Notes: a model not told the origin generated them from the sequence alone. 64,000 nt of DNA from Pyrenochaeta sp. MPI-SDFR-AT-0127 (GCA_020747015.1 JAGTJM010000004.1:682001-746000); one strand, 5' to 3'. Numbered from the stretch's first letter, positions 35,465-47,072 are shown. Made by a program: numbers and translations.

Positions 35465-38201
35465 CTACTTGACTAACTGATCTCTCTCATCCCCGCTCTC
35501 GCTTTCTGTCTCATACTCGCTCTCTTCCTCGTCCGTTTCCTCCTCCTCGTCATCTGTTTCTTCCTCGCTTTCACTCTCCTCCGCCAGCCAGTCATCAAGC
35601 GTCTTCTCCTTCTGCTTTTCCTTATTCCCAGTAGTGCTAATTCCAACATCTCCGCCCATGCCATTCAGACTTCTCGGAGACAGCATACTATCGGGCGTTG
35701 CTCGGCTACTTGAGCCTGCCGCGGCATCTAGCCTGTCAGCTGCAGACATGTTCCGCGCCGCTTCATATGTCGAAACATAAGTCGAATTAGATGTCGAAAC
35801 ACTCTCGTCCCTCAACGCAGGATCTGGCTCATTGCCCTCCTTCACCCACTTTGGAAGGTCTTCATATCCTCGTAAGCCGCCAACACCGCCTTCATCGCCA
35901 ATGACAAGGCTCGCACTACCTAAAACGTAGTCTTTACGAGTCTCACTTGGGCTGGGAATGTGCGGAACAGGCTTGGGTGCAAGGAGAAGAAGGGACGCAA
36001 GTTGTGTAGATGATGGAGAAGCGAGGAGTGCTTTGTAGACACGTGCGCGGTCGCGAAGGTCGTAGGAGGTATCATAGCGCACGAGAAGAAGGATGTAGTT
36101 GTACAGGGCTTCGATTATGTGTGGCTTCTCTGGTTGTTGAGATTCCGTTCGAGGCGGTGGAGATGACTCAAGATGCTCGTCTCTAAAGCCTCCTTCTTCC
36201 TGATAATCGTCCAGTAACGATGGATTTGACGTTGGCTCTTGGGCTTTGGCTGGCTCAGGTGGCGGATTCGCGCTTAGATGATGTACGTAGACCTTCGCTG
36301 CTAGAAGTACGATCTGAAGCTTTGCAGGCTCAGCTTCTTCTGCGAAACCTTTGACGAGAATACGTAGCACGTCTGCGGCTATGTTATTCTCTGGGTCAGT
36401 GCCGGCAAATTCGCCGACCAGCCATATGATGCTGGCTCGTGCTTGCGGGCTCGTTGCAGCGTCTAAATGCTTTGCCAGTCGGACTACAGTCGTGCGGTGA
36501 GCGTTGGGGTCTCGTTGAATCAGATGTCGAATGACTTCCAGGGACTCGGCTACCAAATGAGCGTCTGTTGAGCCAATGTGCTTAAGGAGTAGCTTTAGGC
36601 ACCTGGCTGAAGTCTGTGCGGTTGTAGCGGGACTTTGTGAACAGCGTCCGATTGCGCGGACTGACTCTTTCACTAACGCTGGATCCAGGCTTCCAGAGTG
36701 CGAGAAGTGGCTAAGCTCAGCCAAGATCAAGCTCTGTAAGCGCGGCTGCGCATAAGGAAATATCAACGTCAATAGCTCTAACTTCAGCCGCCAAATATGT
36801 GGTGCATCGGTTGAGCGAACCAAGAAATGTGTGTAGTACTTGACAAACGGCTCTGGATGGGTGAGGCAGACCTGCACAATGTTGTACAGCGCCACGTGCT
36901 GAACATCACCGGCAGATCGCAGTAGGGATACCAGGGGTCCAACAGCTTGTGAGAGGTATTCGGGCGTGCCTAAATAAAGGTACGTTCTTGCTACCGCTAT
37001 CACAACAGCTGCATTGCGAGACAGTAGGAGCGATTGGCAGGTCTTCAACAGTAACTCGAGATCTGGATCGAGTACTGCCACTTCTTCCACATCCTGTTCT
37101 CTCTCCTCTTCTTCCTCACTTTCAGACTCGTAGAATCCCTTTGTTGACTTCGTAGGTCTCGAATTTGCGGCAGCATCACTCCCAGCTTTCTTGACCTTCT
37201 TCGTTCTTCGCGGGAAGCATTTCCGTGCATACACAAGCATAAGTCGTAACGTGGCTAGCTGCCCCCACTCATCCATGTCAGCCAGCTTTCGTACCAACGA
37301 GCGATAGTGTGGGTGTATCAAGTCTAGCCGATCTGGACACAGCTCTAAGAAAGAAGCAACCGCAGCTCCTGTGACAAAGTACTGCTTGTCTCCCAACAAC
37401 GTCGCAAGATAGTCTAGCAGTTGCGGCTCGGTATTCGGGTCTAACCTGTAGCACTTGGGTATAGCCAGAGCTGCGGCCCTCCTCACAAATGGCGACATGT
37501 CCCCTGCCCCTCGTTTGATACCTAAGCTTACAATCTGGCTGATGACCGGCACCCTTATACTAGACATGACCCGTAATGCGAGCGCGCGGAGCTGCGGGTT
37601 GGAGTCCGTGAGCGACTTTTGTATAGTGTTGATGGAGAGGAGGGCGGTGTCTGGTTCGTGTTCGGCATGCTGGAGGAGGTAGATGTACACAAGCTTCTTG
37701 ACTTGGAGCGATGGTGAGGCTACGTTCTTGATTACGTGGGAGAAGAAGGGCAGCGTCTGGGACGGGGGCTGTCGGTAAGACATCTACATGCTCTGTAGTT
37801 AGTTACTACCCGCCTCAATCAATTCCGGACTCTTTTCGATGTCTTTAGGTTATGGCGGGGTAGGCCCTACCGTGACAACTCTACGCAGTCCCTCGAGTAC
37901 ATCGCGCTCGGTTCGACTGTCCAGTAGCTTCTTGAGTTGGCCCGAGGGCAGCTCTCTCGCCGACGGTCTGCGGGCATTGCTGGCATCGCGGGCGGCTTCG
38001 AGGGTAAGGTCGCGAGCTGTAGAAAGCGACCAGTGAGCAAAGTTGGACGGATGCATTACAGCCACCTGGACTTATCCACATGCTTAAGTTTGCAAGCAAA
38101 CACAAAAGGAAGAACATGGGGTGCAAGAATTTGCGCAATCAAAGTGGGAACTAGGTCTTACCTGTCTCCAGCAAGCTCGAAATGCGACTGATAGACTCCA
38201 T
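35465..38201 (-). CDS. APL6: AP-3 adaptor complex large subunit beta
   Basis: Three exons on the minus strand: 38201-38162, 38016-37871 and 37783-35465, giving 834 residues. The N-terminus, MESISRISSLLETARDLTLE, is joined across the first intron, and the second junction gives RRVVTMSYRQPPSQ. The adaptin trunk follows, with SLQVKKLVYIYLLQHAE, LRALALRVMSSI and MSPFVRRAAALAIPKCYRLD. A charged hinge with RRTKKVKK and an acidic stretch interrupts the trunk near residue 270, as in other AP-3 beta chains. The C-terminus is a long acidic Glu/Asp/Ser tail. AP-3 carries cargo from the Golgi or endosomes straight to the vacuole, bypassing the multivesicular body. Length and domain order fit fungal Apl6. 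Confidence 0.92.
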
Positions 38202-38556
38202 GGCAGCCAACTACACCCTTACAGCGCCTTGGTCCGCGGCGCGCGCACCAGCTTCTCAATGTGGCTCCCAGCCTCTGCTCGACCAGTGTCGAATATGCAG
38301 TCACCAGGCAAGGGATTCGAGGCGGGCAGGTTCTGGCTTCGGTGAAGTGGATGATCGTGCCAGGCGTGCATGCGCTTGGGCGATTTGGTGGGCGTAGACG
38401 TGATCCCCCACTACACAACGCGGAAACGGATTTCACTCCGAGTGGACCGCATGAGTAACCGACATGATGCTGCAATCATCCTCGTACCGACCAACATACC
38501 GACAGGACCGATGCATATGGCCGCTGGAATACATTACCGCATATCGATCTGTTAAG
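38202..38556. other. Divergent promoter of APL6 and the following gene
   Basis: 355 bp between two start codons on opposite strands. Several short frames overlap here and none is convincing. No TATA box is visible. Confidence 0.45.
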
Positions 38557-39288
38557 ATGTCCACCGGGCCAACTGTGCTGTGTTCGCTAACGCTGCCCAA
38601 ATTACTGGACTACGTCCTCGCTACACAATCGGGTACGGCTTCCACCTTGCTCATCATATGCTCCAGTCGGGATGGTTTCCTTCAGGACCTTGCAGAGGCA
38701 CTACGGCAAGACGGTGGCAAGGATGAAGTCAGTGGATTGAAGCAGTTGATCACGCCTACTCTACACAATCTGTCCACAACACGACACGTCCAGCTCGCTT
38801 TCTGTGCGTCTGTGCAGACGTTATTGGCCTACCTGAGTGCATGTTGCAGGACTGAGTCTAGATATGTCGGCGACGCCAAAGAACGAGCGAGACTGGTATT
38901 GGTGAATCCACTCGCGTTGCATGCGTCAACATCGTTTTTCTCGGCCCAAGGACTATCGAGGACCTTTGCAGCTGCAGCAGAAACTGCGATGATAATGGGT
39001 GTTGTGCTTCATGTCGTGGAGTGTCAAGGGAAACATGTGGTCTACGAAGATCACGATGGAGAAGATGCAGCCATGGACGATCTACGCGGGGAAGTTCTTG
39101 CCGAAAACGAAGAGGAAGATCCCTGGGAACAGGAAGTATCAATTTTGAATGTCTCAGCTCGAAAGTTTGGATCTAACACCGGCGAGAGGGCTTGGGTGGG
39201 CCGGACTGTGAAGGTGAAGCGGATTGCACGACGATGGTTCCAGTTTCACAAATTGGACGGTGGCCAAATGCACAAACACCCTGGATGA
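38557..39288 (+). CDS. Unrecognised protein, single exon
   Basis: A single open frame of 243 residues starts at ATG 38557; the frame is open further upstream with an ATG at 38464. I do not recognise the family. The composition looks like a folded alpha/beta protein: LLDYVLATQ, STLLIICSSRDGFLQDLAEAL, VQLAFCASVQTLLAYLSACC, RLVLVNPLALHASTSFFSAQG and MGVVLHVVECQG alternate hydrophobic strands and helices in a Rossmann-like or RecA-like rhythm. There is no Walker A motif. An acidic loop follows, with ENEEEDPWEQE and then a basic end with RTVKVKRIARRWFQF. The placement of strands and the LVNP segment suggest a degenerate ATPase fold, but this is speculation. It is read divergently from APL6 and converges on the RhoGDI gene. 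Confidence 0.68.
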   Translation: MSTGPTVLCSLTLPKLLDYVLATQSGTASTLLIICSSRDGFLQDLAEALRQDGGKDEVSGLKQLITPTLHNLSTTRHVQLAFCASVQTLLAYLSACCRTESRYVGDAKERARLVLVNPLALHASTSFFSAQGLSRTFAAAAETAMIMGVVLHVVECQGKHVVYEDHDGEDAAMDDLRGEVLAENEEEDPWEQEVSILNVSARKFGSNTGERAWVGRTVKVKRIARRWFQFHKLDGGQMHKHPG

Positions 39289-39540
39289 TGTGATCGTGGA
39301 CGTAACAGGGCACAGAACTCGAGGTCCCAAAAAGCTTCGATTGTAAAGCTACAGAGATCATATCGAGTTGGACCTAAGTCATCAGTCTGAATCATCGACA
39401 TCGTCAGCCGTCGTATCGTAATTTTGCAGGCGCCGCGGCTACCCTGGATATCCAACCCCTCCAGCCAAAATGAACCATCCGCCAAAACCTAGTCATATTG
39501 TATGAAGATCCTCCAACAAATTTGAGACCTCACTAGGATC

Positions 39541-40314
39541 TCATTTCCAATCCTTCTTGATATCGAAAGACCATTTGAATTGCAGATGGACCTGGTTGTC
39601 ATCGTCGACGAACTTGGACACAGCGGTGTAGTGGCCACGGGCGAGCATGCCGGAGGGGGCAGTCTCAGGCTCGACTGAGACGTTGTGTTAGTGCCAGAGG
39701 AGTCATAGGTTTTAGGCTCTACGTACACTTCTTTTCATAGAATGGCTTCTCTTCGGTATTTGGTCCATACGAGCCCTAACTACGATTAGCCTCGAGTATT
39801 CGTTGCTGTGTCTGGTAGGAGTTCGCACCATCATTTCCTGTAGTTTGTCGCTAAGTGGGCCGCGTGTAGTCTTCTGGAGGTACTTCAAACCAGCCAGGAT
39901 CTCGTGCTGGACCTTGAACTGAGCCTTCATGCGGAATTGGGCACCCTCCTTGATTGTAAACGGCTTGTCATTAAGAGCCTCGAGGGCACCGGGTGAACGT
40001 AGATCGATGATGATGTCGGGGCGACCTTCAACTTCCAGACCAAGGGACAGGATGATGCATTTGCGGGGGTCGTTGGGGTCCGAGATGTCTTTGCCTTGGC
40101 CGAGACCAAGAGAAGCCTTCCACTTCTGGAGGGACTCGTCGTTCTGGTCTGCAACAGTGGTCGTTAGTGGTCTGCTCAAGATGAAGTGTGTGCGCTGAAG
40201 TAGGGAGAGATATATGTGCAACTGACCTAGCTTCTGGTACTCGTCAATGGTTTTCTTCTCACCAACCTTGAAGCCCTCGGTCTGGTCAGCGTGGAGATCG
40301 TCGTGGTCTGCCAT
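39541..40314 (-). CDS. RDI1: Rho GDP-dissociation inhibitor
   Basis: Four exons on the minus strand: 40314-40227, 40148-39829, 39775-39727 and 39674-39541, giving 196 residues, the normal RhoGDI length. The N-terminal arm has GEKKTIDEYQKLDQNDESLQ, rebuilt across the first intron, which contacts the switch regions of the GTPase. The immunoglobulin-like domain follows with FTIKEGAQFRMKAQFKVQ and LKYLQKTTRG. Then come GSYGPNTEEKPFYEK, APSGMLARGHYTAVSKF and a final FKWSFDIKKDWK. It extracts prenylated Cdc42, Rac and Rho proteins from membranes and keeps them inactive in the cytosol, which matters for polarised hyphal growth. The RhoGEF Bud3 also lies in this window, about 18 kb away, but the distance gives no reason to think they are co-regulated. 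Confidence 0.95.
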
Positions 40315-41030
40315 GATTGCCGCGTGTCGTTGGGTGGCACGCAAGAGATGGATGAATCGGTGACTGTGGAGGAGTTTGAATGTGTGGGAAAGGTGTCTAA
40401 GTGAGGAGAAGGCCGAATCAAAGGAGCGGCTTCAGCTTGAGCCTCGATGTTGGCGGGGCACATTCACCGCATCAACTAGCTCTGCCGATGCTGATTCGCC
40501 ACGTTCCTGGCGGGGCGTGCCGCTGCTGACGGCCAGTGGACCCTCGTCTTGTTTGTTTGCCATCTTGATTCACAGCACAATTCATACGAATTCGCAATTG
40601 CCGTCTCGACTCTGGATTCCGCAGCAATTGACAGTTGCGAGAAGGCTCACCACCTGATAAGCTTTGACCAGACCCCGCGTGTTCAAGGCCCTTCTGCCAG
40701 GCAGCCCTGCACATCCGTCTTCAGCTACCCCATCTCCAATGCTTCTCAGGTCGGCTCCCGCAATAGGAACTTGATGAGGGCCAATGTTTGGTTGTGTGAC
40801 GTGGTTAGCGCCGCGGACGGGTGCACTATGTTCTGCGAAGTAGTCTAGTCGAATTCGCTGTCAACAAAAGGTGTGTGAATGGAGCAGAATTGCTGCAGAG
40901 GGACTGCACTCGTCTTGAAACTGTGACGAAGAGAGTGCACCATGCTCGATCATCAGGATGTCCCAAACGCTGGCAGCTGAGCGGTGCGAGAGGACACCAG
41001 AGGGTAGCGCGTCGCGCTGGGAGAACGGAA

Positions 41031-41036
41031 ACGCGT
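41031..41036. promoter_or_regulatory. MCB-like ACGCGT site
   Basis: The palindrome ACGCGT is the core site of yeast MBF, which drives G1/S genes. A second copy lies 80 bp further on, both upstream of the Bqt4-like gene. Function in this fungus is inferred only. Confidence 0.3.
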
Positions 41037-41116
41037 GACTGTCCAAGGCGCTATCTTTTTTCAGCTATGCGATCGAAAGCAGACGCTTCATCGGGCCTGT
41101 ACTGCCATTTTAATAT

Positions 41117-41129
41117 ACGCGTAGCCAAT
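41117..41129. promoter_or_regulatory. MCB-like ACGCGT followed by CCAAT box
   Basis: ACGCGT at 41117-41122 is followed within 3 bp by CCAAT at 41125-41129, the site of the HAP/CBF complex. It lies about 430 bp before the Bqt4-like start codon and could serve either divergent gene. Confidence 0.3.
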
Positions 41130-41554
41130 CGGCAATCAAAGAAGCGTCCAAAAGACACTAGAAAGGAGAGTCGCGACACTTTTCCCATCGCGAAGAGGCA
41201 TGGTCTGGGGAAGGTTGGTGCCCAGCCACTTAGTGCAACAGGGATAGCGACAGTTCATCGCTCCTTCCTCTCTCTCTCCCAGTCTGCCCTGTCGCTTTGG
41301 ACGAGCATTCATCGCGAACATCCCGTCGCCCTGCGCGCTTAATCTTCATCGCCATCCAAGTCGCCTTACGGTCACGATTGATTTTCCCTTGTGACTTGCT
41401 GTCGATTTTCTCGCGCCGAAAGATTCTTCGCTGCCGAACAGTTGCGCGCGTACCACCGTGTCTTTTACGCTCGACATCTTCCCCGGCCTCAACTGCGCAG
41501 CGCGCATCACCGTCTTCTTATATCGATTGTAATACCATTTCACACGTCGCGATC

Positions 41555-43052
41555 ATGGTTGCGAAACGCGGTTTGCCCGAAAGGAAGAATCCTCTCCTGC
41601 AACCCACAGACTCCACGTCCAGTAGGTCCACGCAGCGCATCGCATGCTGTCGCGAACCCGTACTAACCATGCTATTCAGCCGAGATCCTCATCGAACGGC
41701 GCCGATTAGGCCAGACGAACCTCGCGGTGAAGCCAGGTGTTATCGGTATCGCTAATGCGACCAAGACGGACAACATGGGCACTTTCGACTACGCGCACCT
41801 GAGGGTTCCCTTGCCCAAGGACTTGACTGGATCGGGCATCTTCACTCTGACCAGGACATCGGCATTTCCAGAGTCATATTTCTTGATGGTACGGCGATGA
41901 AAAAAAAAACATCCGCGATTCGCGCATACGACTAACGAAACGGACAGCGACGCAGCAGTGACGGCTACATCAGTGCAACAGGAATGTTCAAGGCTGCGTT
42001 CCCATGGGCTTCACTAGCCGAGGAGGAAGCCGAGCGGAAGTACCAAAAGACATTCCCCTCAGCCGGCCTTGATGAGGTGGCTGGGAGCGTATGGATTGCG
42101 CCAGAGGAGGGTAGGTCTTCTCTCGGGGACCACGCACTTGGAACGTACAGCTAACGCAATTCTCCACAGCACTTGCACTTTCCGACGAATACTCCATGCG
42201 ACACTGGGTGGAGGCGTTGCTAGACCCTGCCCCGATCGAAAAGGGTAACAAGGACAAATCTAACACACACATTTCGATGCCACCGAGATTCGATGTTGAG
42301 AACGCTTCACCAGTCCTACTACCACCTCCATCAGGCGTTCGCTCAACTCGCGCAAGGTCAACTCGTTCTGTCTCACCTAGCAAGATCGCCACTCCCAGCC
42401 GGAAGATTGCCACTCCGCGGAAGTCTCGGGCCACAAGAAGCGCAGCGAAGCCGGAAACTACAAAGGCTGAGGAGCTCTTCGATCCTATCAAGGCTGTTAC
42501 ACCGTCCAGTGCGCTCCAAAACATTATTGCGAACGGTGCGACGCCATCCGAGTCGGTCGCTTCGGAGTCACTCAATGGTGACGTCAGGGAGACAGATGAA
42601 GTCAAGGAGGGAACCGTACACATCGAGGTAGAGGAGACAGTGGAGACCAATGGCAACGTTGAGACACGCTCTACTCAAGTCAAGATCGATGTACCGCACA
42701 GCCATCCTGCGCTCCCAGAACCGGAAGACCCAGCCAAGATGATTGAGGAGGCCAAGCGGATGGTCGAGGAAGCACAGAAACTCGAAGCTGGATCATCAGG
42801 GGACCTTGTTGCGTCGTCTAAGCGCAAGGTTGAAGAGATTGTTGACCAAGATGAGCTCGAAGCGGAACGCCCTAACAAGGCAGCTAAGGTCGCCTATACA
42901 ACAGAGCAGAAATTGACAAAAGAGAAAGTCACACGGAGGGCACTGGTCGGTCTCGGTGTTATGGCAGCTATCGGGTAAGTGGATATCAATCTCTGTCTTG
43001 AGCGAGCACTCAGCTAATTGATCACAGCACCGCCTTCCAATACTTTGCATAG
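41555..43052 (+). CDS. Bqt4-like APSES/KilA-N protein with C-terminal membrane anchor
   Basis: Five exons: 41555-41621, 41680-41888, 41948-42110, 42170-42974 and 43028-43052, giving 422 residues. The N-terminal 190 residues form a KilA-N/APSES-like domain: IERRRLGQTNLAVKPG, FDYAHLRVPLPKDL and SSDGYISATGMFKAAFPWA, the last resembling the wing and helix of APSES factors. A disordered basic Ser/Pro/Thr segment follows, then an acidic coiled region (AKMIEEAKRMVEEAQKLEA). The end, RRALVGLGVMAAIGTAFQYFA, is a single hydrophobic tail anchor. This order matches S. pombe Bqt4, an inner nuclear membrane protein that tethers telomeres to the envelope, and the length is close to its 432 residues. The final coding exon is 25 bases. 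Orthology is likely from architecture, but a paralogous APSES protein is possible. Confidence 0.83.
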
Positions 43053-43587
43053 CCATGGCATCCCGCTTAGCCTCCCTTTCAGTTACTATACGGTCTTGCG
43101 CAAACTTTGGGCACTTGGAGTTTCCCCCGCGCACACCCTTGTCTTCCCCTTCTTCCCTTCCATTTGCCGCAGATACCACACCCATTTCTTCTGATATTCT
43201 GTTCATCTGGCGCAGGGTTTTTGTACGTTATTGCACGAAAAAGAGGGAGGCCCACCTTGGAAGAAGGTTGTATGGCGCGGCACACTTGCACATTCGTTTT
43301 AAAGCGAGATTGTGGTCGGTGATGATGTAGAGTTATTTTAATCTGATATCCCCATTTGCAATGGCCGAGATCACAAGTATACTGTCCTTTCGTCTTTCGT
43401 CTTTTGCAACATTATCAATTGCCAAAGCATAGTTCTGCCTTAAAGTGAAGAACCTCAAGCCTCTTTGGATGCGAACGAGACATTACTATGTTACATTCTT
43501 GGAGGCTATCACCTCCTAACAATCCACCCAAACGGCATGCATACGCAAACATTGCCCAGAACGAATACACGGCACCATTCCACAGCC
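43053..43587. other. Convergent intergenic region
   Basis: 535 bp between the stop codons of the Bqt4-like gene (+) and the CoA-ligase fusion gene (-). Overlapping short frames are present, with no recognised domain. It should hold both 3' UTRs. Confidence 0.5.
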
Positions 43588-45808
43588 TCACTTTCCCCCA
43601 TTAGCAAGCTCCCCGACCTTCTTAACTGCCTCCTCAAAATCATCAAAAGCATGAATCGGTAAATTCGCCTCCCCCAGAACCTTTTGGCCCAACTCCTCAT
43701 TTGTGCCCCTTAACCTGACCACTACCGGCTTATTCACGCCGACTTCCTTGAACGCTAATATGATGCCCTCGGCAATCATATCGCACAGCGTTAGGCCTCC
43801 AAAGATGTTGACAAAGACAACGGAGACGCGGGGATCGCTGAGGATGAGTTTGAAGGATGTCTTGATGGTGGCAGAAGTCGCTTTGCCGCCCGTGTCAAGG
43901 AAGTTTGCAGATGTTGTGGAGGGGGAGAGGCGCATGTGTAGAGTGTCGTTTGTATTCATTGCTAAGCCTGCACCGTTCACGAGAGTGCCGACAAGGTTTC
44001 GCGGCTCTTCTCCATCTGATGTGGGAGGAGATGCGAGTGGGATGTAGACGATACCGGCTTGTTCAGCTTCGACATCTGTGACCGAAATACTTGCCTTGTC
44101 TCTCAGCTCGTGAAGATCTTGTTGTCGCTTGTTCGACTTGAAGGCCGCATCATCGAAGAAGAGGTGGGGATTGTAGATCTGTATTTCGTCCTCACTTTCT
44201 GAGAGTGCGAGCGAGACGTGAGCGTCGATGGCTTCCTTCTCATAATATAGTCTCCAGATGTTTTTGATCAATTCCACAGTTTGGGCCTTAGCCTTTGGTG
44301 GCGCAGCGTCGAGCTGCAAATATGCAATCGCGCTATTGATGACTTCGGTAGTGGGCCCTTCTCGGTAGTCGAACGGAAACCTTTTGACACGATGATGGAG
44401 TTGATCAGGATTCGCTGTTGGCGCAGCAATGATGCTGGGAGAGCGATCAGAGCGAGCAGGTGAGATTCCAACATAGTGACTTGACGGTGGGCTTTGAGGT
44501 GGTGAGGTCAAATTGATGTTGTATGTTTTGAGGAGATGGGAAGCTTGGTCTGCTGTAAGGTGAAGAGAGCGTTTATGCTCACGAAACGTTGACGAGACCG
44601 TAGGAAGAAATGGTCTACGTGAAGTGTGATACGCGCGGCGTTGTTGTGCTTGAGCCGCTGATTGTTCCTAAAGTTGAAGTCAGTCACTTGGAAACAAACC
44701 AGTGCAGTAAGAACTCTTACAATCTTCTTTACATTACGGCCGGACTTTGCGAGGATGTCCTTCATAACACCTCCCAACTTTGCTGGGTGATCAACCATGG
44801 TCACACCAGCACTTTCTAGCGCTTTGTACTTTGACTCTGACGTGCCTTCTCCCAAACCTGTCCATGCCCCTGCATGACCCATGACTCTGCCTGGAGCTGC
44901 TTGGAAGCCTCCAATTACAGAAGCAATGGGCTTTGGATTCTTGACACGTTTATTGTAATCTTTGATCCACTCCGCTGCCTCCTCCTCAGTAGTTCCACCC
45001 AATTCGCCCACTACGATGATAGCTTCTGTATCCTCGTCATGCTCAAAAACCTTGAGCGCGTCTACGAAATTTGTCCCAGCGATAACATCACCCCCCACTG
45101 CGATACACAAGCTTTGTCCCACACCAGCTCTTGTCAAGGATCCAACAGTCTCGTATGATAGAGTACCTGACTTCGCCACAACGCCAATATGACCAGGAGA
45201 GAAGGTTGGTAGTGGTTGAAATCCAATTCGGCAGCGCCCAATGGCTGAGATGACGCCTGGAGCATTCGCACCTATGAGTCGAGACTTTGATTGTGTTTTT
45301 AGTATGGAGTGTATCTGTGTTCGTTAGCCACGTGCGCACTGTCTGTCCACTTTAGCCTCATACACACCCTCATAATGTCGTGAAGAGGGATATGCTCTGC
45401 GACTGCCACGATAAGTGGTACCTCGGCCTCGATCGCCTCCTCAATGGCTGCAGTTGCCTGGTGCGCGGCCACATAGATGCCTGTCGCATCGGGCTTCAAC
45501 TGCTCCATTGCCGCTCTGACAGATGGCAGTACTGGCTTTCCTAGATGCTCGCCCCCACCGCCAGGCTTTACACCTCCAACCACGTTAGTGCCCCAATCCA
45601 TTGACTCTTTCGCGTTGGCCGTTGCCAGCTTGCCAGTAAAGCCTTGAAAAATGACTTTCGTGTGAGCGCCGACTTTGAGATTGTTGATCGTGTCATCGTA
45701 GCCATTGCGTCTTGAGGTAGTAGAGAATGCGGCCTGTGATACCCGACGACCAAGAGATTTGGGTTTGAGAATATTGCCATTAAGGCAGCGTGCGCGCTGG
45801 GAGAGCAT
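43588..45808 (-). CDS. Succinyl-CoA ligase-like alpha-beta fusion, mitochondrial-type
   Basis: Three exons on the minus strand: 45808-45368, 45314-44721 and 44667-43588, giving 704 residues. The start looks like a mitochondrial presequence ending near AAFSTTSRR. Residues about 45-340 are a complete ligase alpha subunit: VIFQGFTGKLATANAKES, GANAPGVISAIGRCRIG, VVAKSGTLSYE and GHAGA with H294, the likely phosphohistidine. Exon 3 continues in frame into a beta-like chain: a trace of the ATP-grasp start (RSLHLTADQASHLLKTYNI), then YNPHLFFDDAAFKSN, VNGAGLAM (575-582) and VNIFGGLTLCDMIAEG. The ATP-grasp part is only about 135 residues, much shorter than in normal beta subunits. Exon 3 has no ATG before its homologous part, supporting one protein. 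The motif RRAYHTSRRP near residue 357 resembles a second presequence. Normal ligase genes presumably exist elsewhere; this one's activity is uncertain. Confidence 0.85.
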
Positions 45809-47072
45809 AATGGACAGAAGGAGCTCTAAACCCTAGCTAAAATACGTCATGGGGGTATGTGGAAGGCAGTGGAAAGGGAACGCGTCGCACAGTACCAATT
45901 GAGTTTGTGTCTAGTTTCAGAGAGGCCAGCAAGGCTCAATACGCACTTCTATGCTCTATTCCGTCTATACAGAGCGCAGAAATATGACGGACGCAATCGT
46001 TATGTACGACAACGGAGATATATGGGGATAACCGAGTCGCGCTACGGCGGCTACTTGCAAGTAACCGAAGGTACCCCTCGAAAGACACGGGAAGCCCCAA
46101 CGCTCGGATGGAAGCATATCACATGCAGCCTCCAGGCGCAATTGATCGAGTTTCTCCCGACTTGAGTTCAAAAGGTGGGCTTTTAATGCTCATGAGAGAA
46201 TTCTTTGATGTACATGGAAACCCTTGGTCTATTCCGCATGATTTTGATTCGCTGACACAATACGAAGGTTAGCATGAGGAAGCCTTGAGTATTTTATTGA
46301 GCAACAAGACAGACTGGAAATTTACTGATTAGTATATCTGTTTATCCGGGGACTGACTTGTGACCTTGCAAAGCCAACGCCAACGGCGGAGCCGACACAC
46401 AGCCGACGATTTGGAAACAGCAGAAAACAGCCCGGGTTGATTTCGTGTCGCCCAAAAGTAGCAACACGCACAGATTCCCAACGTCCTTACTAGGCCATAC
46501 ATTGACACATGCTTCTGCTTCTAGAATGGATTGGTACCCGTTAAAATGCAGGAACACGCAACTTCTTGCATGCACATCCTCGAAGCTGTCGTCCTTGCAA
46601 GTCTGCTCCACCACAGGAAACCAACCCGACGTATCTAATATTGTCCCGGACTGCTCTAGCAGGAAGTCTAGAAGCACCGGAGAAAATCGAAATAGTGGAC
46701 CGTTCTAAAAGGGCATCGATCAGACGTTGTTAATATTGGTCTCTGAAAGGACATGGCCCATGACGCGCGCCTTCCCCACAAAATGTCCAACATGGGAAAG
46801 GAAGCTCCGCCAGTTGCGCGCAGCCTTCCCAGTCTCTCGTGCCTTTGTTACGCATATAGTAATTGAGCGGGCCCTGCCTTGATTGCCAAAATTCTACAAG
46901 AAGACGTTATGTTTACAATTAATTTCACTAGCATTCGTGAATAGCACTACAATCATACGACATTCAGAGCCCCGCATTCTTGATCTCGACAACAAAGGAA
47001 AGACCCTTACCCCGCAAAACTCTAGCATCTACCCAGCACATTCAAGGCACACGACATCACACTGTAGTAGAT
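45809..47072. other. Divergent intergenic region, 1.26 kb
   Basis: This lies between the starts of the CoA-ligase fusion (-) and a small charged protein (+). The longest frame, 46342-46677 minus (111 residues), is Cys/Leu-rich but has no domain and no splice partners I could find, so it is not called. No TATA box or repeat is evident. Confidence 0.45.

Larger units (their letters stand above)
40315..41554. other. Divergent intergenic region, RDI1 and the Bqt4-like gene
   Basis: 1.24 kb between two divergent starts. A long plus frame (40821-41342) has no domain and a basic, Arg-rich composition that looks fortuitous. From about 41240 the plus strand turns C/T-rich, fitting the leader of the gene starting at 41555. 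Two ACGCGT hexamers and a CCAAT box lie near 41031-41129. Confidence 0.5.

Noticed and set aside
40821..41342. Plus-strand frame of 173 residues upstream of the Bqt4-like gene
   Set aside because: Arg/Ser-rich composition, no domain, and it ends in the leader of the next gene. It probably arises by chance in GC-rich sequence.
44508..45179. Alpha chain of the CoA ligase ending by read-through of its second intron
   Set aside because: The intron has good GTAAGA and TTTAG signals, and removing it continues the frame into a beta-like domain that otherwise lacks a start codon.
46342..46677. Minus-strand frame of 111 residues between the CoA-ligase fusion and the charged protein
   Set aside because: The translation looks moderately protein-like, but without homology, splice structure or a promoter it cannot be supported.
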